Shown here one piece after another: positions 21,293-25,768 of a stretch of DNA of 25,768 nt. Source of the stretch: Aphodosoma sp045600865 (GTDB lineage: Bacteria; Bacteroidota; Bacteroidia; Bacteroidales; Paludibacteraceae); NCBI GenBank assembly GCA_045600865.1, contig JAZRYS010000162.1, positions 1-25,768 on the forward strand. The letters are read 5' to 3'. The notes under the pieces are model-generated. The model ran no database searches and was not told the origin of the DNA. It saw only the letters and a list, made by a program, of their open reading frames with translations. Positions within the stretch are counted from its first letter, which is position 1. Every line of letters begins with the position of its first letter. Both the position numbers and the translations under genes were made by a program.

Positions 21293-21300
21293 CAAAGGTA
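21293..21300 (-). promoter_or_regulatory. -7 element with nearly no leader
   Basis: TACCTTTG on the minus strand (21300-21293). The expected transcript start near 21287 is about 4 nt before the ATG at 21283. No -33 TTTG at the usual distance. Confidence 0.5.
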
Positions 21301-21327
21301 CAACAAATTATTGAAAATAATGACATC

Positions 21328-22461
21328 TTAACTAAAAATCTTTTCTGCCAATCTTTTAGGTGCTCCACAAGGTCCCAATAGAGCTCTAACTTGCTGGTAA
21401 TCTGCCATCATTTGATTCCTATAAGTATCATCATTCACAAGACGATTTAATTCTGCAACGGTATTTTTCACTGTAAAATGATGGCCAAGCAATTCTTTAA
21501 CCACCTCGCGACGGGGAATTATGTTAACAAGCGAGACAAATTTCGTCTTTATGAATAGCGGCTTCAAAGCCATTGCCAACCTTCCCGCAAAGACTTTATA
21601 AACTACGACCTGCGGCACCTCGAAAAGGGCAGCTTCGAGTGCGGCAGTACCAGAATTGATAATACCAGCGTATGCCATTTCCATAATTTCGTATGTACAA
21701 TTCTGAAGAACCTTCAAAGACTCGCCACCTGCACATTTACTCAAAATCTGGTTATAAAAGTCGAGTTGCAAGTTAGGGGCAGCAGCCAACACAAACTGAT
21801 AATCCGTAAAACTACGGGTCACCTGAACCATCAATGGAAGACAATCCCTCACTTCATGAGGTCGAGAACCCGCCATCAACAGAATGATTTTCCTGTCGTC
21901 AAGATCATGAGCCTTGCGAAAAGCTTCATGGTCAAGAACACGCTTGCGATATGAAGCAATGGCATCAACGGTAGGATTGCCTACATAATCAACCATAAAT
22001 CCCTTACGGGCAAAATATGCAGTCTCGAAAGGAAGAATCGTGAACATACGATCGACGTAGTTTCTAATCGTCGAGATACGCCAACTGCGCGATGCCCATA
22101 ATTTTGGAGCAATATAGAAATCCACTTCCGTCTCTGGCAAACGATTCTTGACGAACTTTGCAAAATCAAGATTGAAACTTGCATAATCCACCAGAATCAC
22201 TCTATCAGGTACAAACTGGAGCACAGCCTGCTGAGCTACACGACGAATCTTGGCAATCTTCCGGATATTGAGAAGCACATTGACAAATCCCATCATTGCC
22301 ATTTCTCGGCAATGAATCAAAGGAACACCTGCATAGCGAGACATCTTATCTCCACCGAGGAACATGAATTCAGCATGTTCATCAATTTTCAGCAACTCCT
22401 TCATCAACCTGCTTGCGTGCAGATCACCGGAAGCTTCACCAGCAACGAAAAAATATTTCAT
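21328..22461 (-). CDS. lpxB: lipid-A-disaccharide synthase
   Basis: LpxB joins UDP-2,3-diacylglucosamine and lipid X into the lipid A disaccharide at the inner membrane. The 377 residues match the usual 375-390. MKYFFVAGEASGDLHASRLM is the family's N-terminal signature, followed by FLGGDKMSRYAGV and EMAMMGFVNVL. DFYIAPKLWASRSWRI, FETAYFARKG, VDYVGNPTVD and GIINSGTAALEAAL are the other conserved blocks of this GT19 enzyme. A longer frame to 22533 is rejected: the ATG at 22461 gives the correct N-terminus and a 4-nt ATGA overlap with the upstream small membrane gene. Last gene of the chain gldF-like, surE, membrane protein, lpxB. Confidence 0.96.
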   Translation of the reverse strand: MKYFFVAGEASGDLHASRLMKELLKIDEHAEFMFLGGDKMSRYAGVPLIHCREMAMMGFVNVLLNIRKIAKIRRVAQQAVLQFVPDRVILVDYASFNLDFAKFVKNRLPETEVDFYIAPKLWASRSWRISTIRNYVDRMFTILPFETAYFARKGFMVDYVGNPTVDAIASYRKRVLDHEAFRKAHDLDDRKIILLMAGSRPHEVRDCLPLMVQVTRSFTDYQFVLAAAPNLQLDFYNQILSKCAGGESLKVLQNCTYEIMEMAYAGIINSGTAALEAALFEVPQVVVYKVFAGRLAMALKPLFIKTKFVSLVNIIPRREVVKELLGHHFTVKNTVAELNRLVNDDTYRNQMMADYQQVRALLGPCGAPKRLAEKIFS

Positions 22462-22769
22462 ATACAGAAAACTATAATGCCGATAATAGTATAAATGCCA
22501 ATAGCGCCAAACATTCCACGACAAGCCTTCCACATTTCAAGCGAATTCAAGACAAAAACACCACCCATGTCAGGAAACAACATAACACTCAGAAACTTGA
22601 CAATAAGACTTGGAGTATGGAGAAAAGAAATTATCTCCTCGTATGTAAGCCCAACATGAATGGAATCAAGGAACAGAAGACCGAAAATGGCAGGAAAAGC
22701 CAACCCAATCAAGGCACCAACCCATCCTTTGTCAAGATATTGCTTCATTTCGCCAAAACATAATGTCAT
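22458..22769 (-). CDS. small membrane protein between surE and lpxB
   Basis: A 103-residue protein with about three hydrophobic segments: VGALIGLAFPAIFGLLFL, SLIVKFLSVMLF and AIGIYTIIGIIVFCI. No catalytic motif is seen. It starts with an ATGA overlap on the surE stop and ends with another ATGA overlap on lpxB, so all three are translationally coupled. The tight placement suggests a role in the cell envelope, perhaps in lipid A assembly; this is inference. Family not recognised with certainty. Confidence 0.8.
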   Translation of the reverse strand: MTLCFGEMKQYLDKGWVGALIGLAFPAIFGLLFLDSIHVGLTYEEIISFLHTPSLIVKFLSVMLFPDMGGVFVLNSLEMWKACRGMFGAIGIYTIIGIIVFCI

Positions 22770-23509
22770 AACAACTTCTTGCAATATTCAAGAGCAAAAT
22801 GGGCAGTCATATCAATCTGAATAGGCACAATGGTGACATATCCCTTTTCGAGAGATGCAGAATCGGCTTCTTCATCCTGTTCTGTATTGAAAAAGTCACC
22901 GACCATCCAATAATAGTTCCACGGACGAGGCGCATTGTCTTTAGTGAAATCGTTTGCCCAACGGCCAGAGGCCTGACGGCAAACTCTCAGTCCATTTACA
23001 GGTCCAATAGGAGCATTGACATTAAGGCACACTCCTTTAGGAAGACCATGCTTTATCACACCAGCCAAAACTTTTTCGAATAAAGGAAGGCAAAAAGACA
23101 TATCAACATCCATGCTGTGATCGCAAATCGAAAAACCTATGGATGGTATGTCGTGCATAGTGCCTTCAAGCGCTGCCCCTATAGTGCCCGAATACAAGAC
23201 ATTGACACTTGCATTGGATCCATGGTTTATGCCCGACAGAATGATGCCTGGTTGTTCATCCATAAGCTGGGAACAAGCCAGTTTGACACAATCTGCAGGA
23301 GTGCCAGAGCAAACCCACCACTCAACGTTATCTTCTGTATGCAAAGGTTTTACCGACACTGGCGTCATTATCGTGAGAGCCATTGACTGGGCAGAGCGAG
23401 GACCATCAGGCACTACTATCACTACATCACCAAATTTCTTGGCCATTTCGGCCAACACACGAATGCCTGGTGCATGAAGACCATCATCATTTGTTATAAG
23501 TATTTTCAT
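22766..23509 (-). CDS. surE: 5'/3'-nucleotidase SurE
   Basis: SurE is a metal-dependent nucleoside monophosphatase of stationary-phase survival. The 247-residue protein begins MKILITNDDGLHAPGIRVLA with metal ligands Asp8 and Asp9. Ser39 in VVPDGPRSAQS and Asn95 in SGINHGSNASVNVLYSGTIG complete the metal site. CVKLACSQL and NVNAPIG are further conserved blocks. Length is normal. It begins 11 nt after the gldF-like gene and overlaps the following membrane gene by 4 nt. Confidence 0.96.
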   Translation of the reverse strand: MKILITNDDGLHAPGIRVLAEMAKKFGDVVIVVPDGPRSAQSMALTIMTPVSVKPLHTEDNVEWWVCSGTPADCVKLACSQLMDEQPGIILSGINHGSNASVNVLYSGTIGAALEGTMHDIPSIGFSICDHSMDVDMSFCLPLFEKVLAGVIKHGLPKGVCLNVNAPIGPVNGLRVCRQASGRWANDFTKDNAPRPWNYYWMVGDFFNTEQDEEADSASLEKGYVTIVPIQIDMTAHFALEYCKKLL

Positions 23510-23520
23510 AATGTATTGAT

Positions 23521-24237
23521 TTAGTGTTTAGAGAGAGTACATTTGGCAGCAAAGGAGAACAAAAAGGATACGAACAGGAAATAAATAATGTCGCGTGAAT
23601 CAATAACTCCACGGGCAATGGACTCATAATGTGCATGTATCCCGAAACCTCTCAAGAAATAAGAGACCCGACCGGAAGCAAGGCTACCGACGAGTTCAAA
23701 ACCATAATAGAGTATAAAACAAATTGATGCAGAAACAATAAAGACTACTACCTGATTTTTGCTTAATGTGGAACAGAATAAGCCCACGGAAAGATATGTC
23801 AACGCAAGAAACAGCAATCCCACCCAGGATCCCCAAAATGCGCCATAGTCAACACCATTCTCGGCAAGAGAAGCAACAGAAGCAAGCCATATCAACGAAG
23901 GCAGAAGTGCGATAATGACAACAATCCAACCAGCAAACAGTTTACCAAGCACTATTGACCACTGAGATATTGGCTTGGTAAGCAACAATTCAATTGTGCC
24001 CGTCTGACGTTCCTCGGCAATCATGCGCATCGTGACAGCAGGACAGAGAAAAAGATAAAGCCATGGTGCTAAATGGAAAAGTGCGTCCAGGTTGGCATAC
24101 CCACTGTCTATTATATTGGACTGACTAGGAAAAATCCAAAGCACCAAACCAGTAATCAACAGGAAAATGGCAATTACTATATATCCGATGGCTGTAGAAA
24201 AAAATGTTTTCAGTTCCTTCTGAAATATCCGAATCAT
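23521..24237 (-). CDS. gldF: GldF-like ABC-2 transporter permease
   Basis: A 238-residue inner-membrane permease with six hydrophobic segments. The start IRIFQKELKTFFSTAIGYIV and the loop MRMIAEERQTGTIELLLTKP match GldF, the permease associated with gliding motility in Bacteroidota; length fits (about 240). The normal partner GldG (substrate-binding-like protein) does not follow: surE does, after 11 nt. Non-gliding Bacteroidales also carry GldF-like permeases, so a general ABC export role is possible. There is no clear -7 box in the 20 bases upstream, so it may rely on read-through past the terminator at 24254-24287 or on a divergent promoter. Confidence 0.8.
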   Translation of the reverse strand: MIRIFQKELKTFFSTAIGYIVIAIFLLITGLVLWIFPSQSNIIDSGYANLDALFHLAPWLYLFLCPAVTMRMIAEERQTGTIELLLTKPISQWSIVLGKLFAGWIVVIIALLPSLIWLASVASLAENGVDYGAFWGSWVGLLFLALTYLSVGLFCSTLSKNQVVVFIVSASICFILYYGFELVGSLASGRVSYFLRGFGIHAHYESIARGVIDSRDIIYFLFVSFLFSFAAKCTLSKH

Positions 24238-24253
24238 GGCATAAATACATTTT

Positions 24254-24287
24254 TTAGAAAAAAGGCTGCCTGCGATGGCAGCCTTTT
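24254..24287 (-). terminator. intrinsic terminator after the outer-membrane protein gene
   Basis: On the minus strand AAAAGGCTGCC (24287-24277) pairs perfectly with GGCAGCCTTTT (24270-24260) around a 6-nt loop, ending in a T-run. It separates the barrel gene from gldF. Confidence 0.85.
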
Positions 24288-24293
24288 CAACAT

Positions 24294-25415
24294 TTATCTT
24301 GGACCGCTACCTCCATTGAGGTTACTGTTTGTGCCATCTTCTCCCATGACTTTCTTCTGCTTTTTGACTTTTTTCTTCGCAGCCTTGTTTTGCTTCTTAG
24401 TCTCCTTAGGAGCAAGGTTACGCCAGGATGCTCCACGTTCGTTTTGCAAGCAATGACATTTCTGAGGAACTGGCAAATCGAAGAGGAACGTAAGTTTCGC
24501 ACCAACATACAGAGGATTGATATTCACACCTCTCGTGCTGTGTGATTTGTAATATGGACGGAGTTCGAGTTGCGAAGGATCATCGGCTTCTGTTCCATTA
24601 TCAAGGGTCACTTTTTTCATTTCAAATTGAGGCTTGACAGAACCATTATTGTTATATGCAGACAGGAAACCATATTCTGCGTAAGCACCCAACTTCAATA
24701 TCCAAGGACGGACCGTCTTGCTCCCTTCAGAATGATATACCTCATAACCGATTTCTGCTATTGCAGCCACATTGATGTCGAAATTGATATTTGCCTCGTT
24801 TCCGTTGTTAGTCAATCCCGACTCATATTCGGTAAGAAAATGGTTCGGCATATTCTCGAAGTCTGCAATATACCTATCGTAAGTTGCAGAAGTGGTGTAA
24901 GTAGCCTTAGGAGTACTTGTCCCATAGAAACTATAACCCACCTTTGCTCCCACTCCGAAATAGAATGCGTTGAATCTCAGACCAAACATAATAGGGAAAC
25001 AACCATATACGCCCAACTGGTCATCGTGCCAACTCGAGAACTTGTAATGATAGGCATTCTCACGCTTTGTCTGTTCATAATAACTATCCGTATCAATCAT
25101 CATAGTGTCCATTTGAGTAATACCTGGACGAAGACGTGAAGTCAGGAGCTGACCCTCAAGGTGCATTGACATCCAGAAAAGACGATAACGGTACTCATAA
25201 CCTATACCAAGAGTCACACCCGCCATACCAGGGTTCTTGTAAGTTGGAGTTTCGGTCTTGAAACCTGGTGCATAATAATTGGAATAGCCCACACTTATCG
25301 GCAGCGAGAGATAGTGAAACTCAGGATACTGTCTCTTCTGTGCATTCAAATCGACATTAAACAGCAGCAAAGCAATTAATGTCAGTAGCAAAAGTGTTTT
25401 AGGAAAATATTTCAT
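24294..25415 (-). CDS. outer-membrane beta-barrel protein with basic C-terminal tail
   Basis: A 373-residue exported protein with a signal peptide (about residues 1-26, ending FNVDLNAQ). The body alternates aromatic and polar residues in strand-like stretches (SLPISVGYSNYYAPGF, GVTLGIGYEYRYRLFWMSMH, YFGVGAKVGYSFYG, ILKLGAYAEYGFLSAY), as in outer-membrane barrels. The last strand, NPLYVGAKLTFLFDLPVP, is followed by about 55 extra residues: CHCL, a Lys-rich segment (ETKKQNKAAKKKVKKQKK) and a Gly/Asn-rich end. The tail is unusual after a barrel and would face the periplasm or fold on its own. The gene follows the T9SS-type partial gene by 17 nt and is probably co-transcribed with it. Family not identified. 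Confidence 0.75.
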   Translation of the reverse strand: MKYFPKTLLLLTLIALLLFNVDLNAQKRQYPEFHYLSLPISVGYSNYYAPGFKTETPTYKNPGMAGVTLGIGYEYRYRLFWMSMHLEGQLLTSRLRPGITQMDTMMIDTDSYYEQTKRENAYHYKFSSWHDDQLGVYGCFPIMFGLRFNAFYFGVGAKVGYSFYGTSTPKATYTTSATYDRYIADFENMPNHFLTEYESGLTNNGNEANINFDINVAAIAEIGYEVYHSEGSKTVRPWILKLGAYAEYGFLSAYNNNGSVKPQFEMKKVTLDNGTEADDPSQLELRPYYKSHSTRGVNINPLYVGAKLTFLFDLPVPQKCHCLQNERGASWRNLAPKETKKQNKAAKKKVKKQKKVMGEDGTNSNLNGGSGPR

Positions 25416-25432
25416 TTACTGTATAATTATTT

Positions 25433-25768
25433 TCAGTTATTAATCATCACCTTGAAAGTCTGGCGCATACCATTGGCTTCGATAACAAGCATATACACGC
25501 CTCCATAGTTTGGCGTCTCGACAACCATGTTGTCAGGACCTATCTTCTGCGCACCGCAGAACTGTCCGCTGACCGTGTACCAGCGTGCCTCACCCTCCGT
25601 CTCTATGTCATTGAGCTCAAGACGCGACCCTGGCAGATGAATCATCGTGCAGTTGCTACACAGCGTCACCACTGATATGTTGTCTGTATGGGTGACTGGA
25701 TTCATAGGACAGGACATTATCGAGTAGTTCTCGTTCTTGCGCTTCAGCTCGACGGAATAACTGTCCGC
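25433..25768 (-). CDS. C-terminal end of a secreted protein with T9SS-type sorting domain (partial)
   Basis: The frame is open at the right edge, so only the last 111 residues are visible (the 17 codons before the internal ATG at 25717 continue the same protein). The last 65 residues follow the pattern of a type IX secretion C-terminal domain: a strand with ARWYTVSGQFCGAQKIG, then a VVETPNYGGVYMLVIEANG block and a final FKVMIN strand, close to the T/G-Y/V-x pattern and G-x-Y motif of Por-secretion domains. The cargo itself lies outside the window. The GldF-like gene is consistent with a T9SS-bearing lineage, but no Por gene is in view. Confidence 0.75.
   Translation of the reverse strand, partial: ADSYSVELKRKNENYSIMSCPMNPVTHTDNISVVTLCSNCTMIHLPGSRLELNDIETEGEARWYTVSGQFCGAQKIGPDNMVVETPNYGGVYMLVIEANGMRQTFKVMINN

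Overview
The window looks like chromosomal DNA of a Bacteroidota bacterium, most likely order Bacteroidales. It carries many promoters of the Bacteroidota type (TTTG, 19-20 nt, TAnnTTTG). Shine-Dalgarno sequences are mostly absent, there is a complete six-gene Na+-NQR operon, and there are a Gram-negative lipid A gene (lpxB), a GldF-like permease, a T9SS-type C-terminal sorting domain and a Bacteroidetes-type hybrid-binding RNase H. I cannot name the genus from sequence alone.

Layout. 1-2403: two leftward genes with Schlafen-type AlbA_2 domains (the first runs off the left edge), separated by 438 bp that hold a strong leftward promoter and inverted repeats but no recognised gene. 2495-8497: the rightward nqrABCDEF operon with its own promoter and a strong terminator; it encodes the sodium-pumping NADH:quinone oxidoreductase. 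8545-10529: a leftward pair, an AAA ATPase of the ATPase_2/DUF234 type and an exported flavodoxin. 10542-10888: a tandem hairpin repeat, an 11-bp tandem duplication and a leftward tRNA with anticodon CAT, with its own promoter and terminator. 10909-11530: rubrerythrin. 11576-12989: a rightward YdfG-like SDR overlapping an RNase H-like gene whose catalytic carboxylates appear to be replaced.

13008-18344 is the most interesting part. It is a tight leftward five-gene operon that begins with a clear homologue of eukaryotic steroid 5-alpha-reductase (SRD5A). An Old Yellow Enzyme-type flavin reductase and a short-chain dehydrogenase follow, then a lipoprotein metallopeptidase with HExxH and a small membrane protein. 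The first three match the enzyme classes needed to remove a delta-4 double bond from a 3-ketosteroid in alpha or beta configuration and to interconvert a 3-keto and 3-hydroxy group. Clusters of this composition have been reported in gut Bacteroidetes that make isoallolithocholic acid. The two extra genes have no obvious place in that chemistry.

18465-18806: HU-type DNA-binding protein. 18877-20759: a rightward pair, rhomboid protease and a membrane-anchored endonuclease/exonuclease/phosphatase-family protein, closed by a bidirectional terminator. 20738-21300: a small exported protein with a C-terminal sorting-like tail. 21328-24237: a leftward chain gldF-like permease, surE, small membrane protein, lpxB, the last three coupled by 4-nt overlaps. 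24254-25768: an outer-membrane beta-barrel protein preceded by the C-terminal end of a large secreted protein that enters from the right edge.
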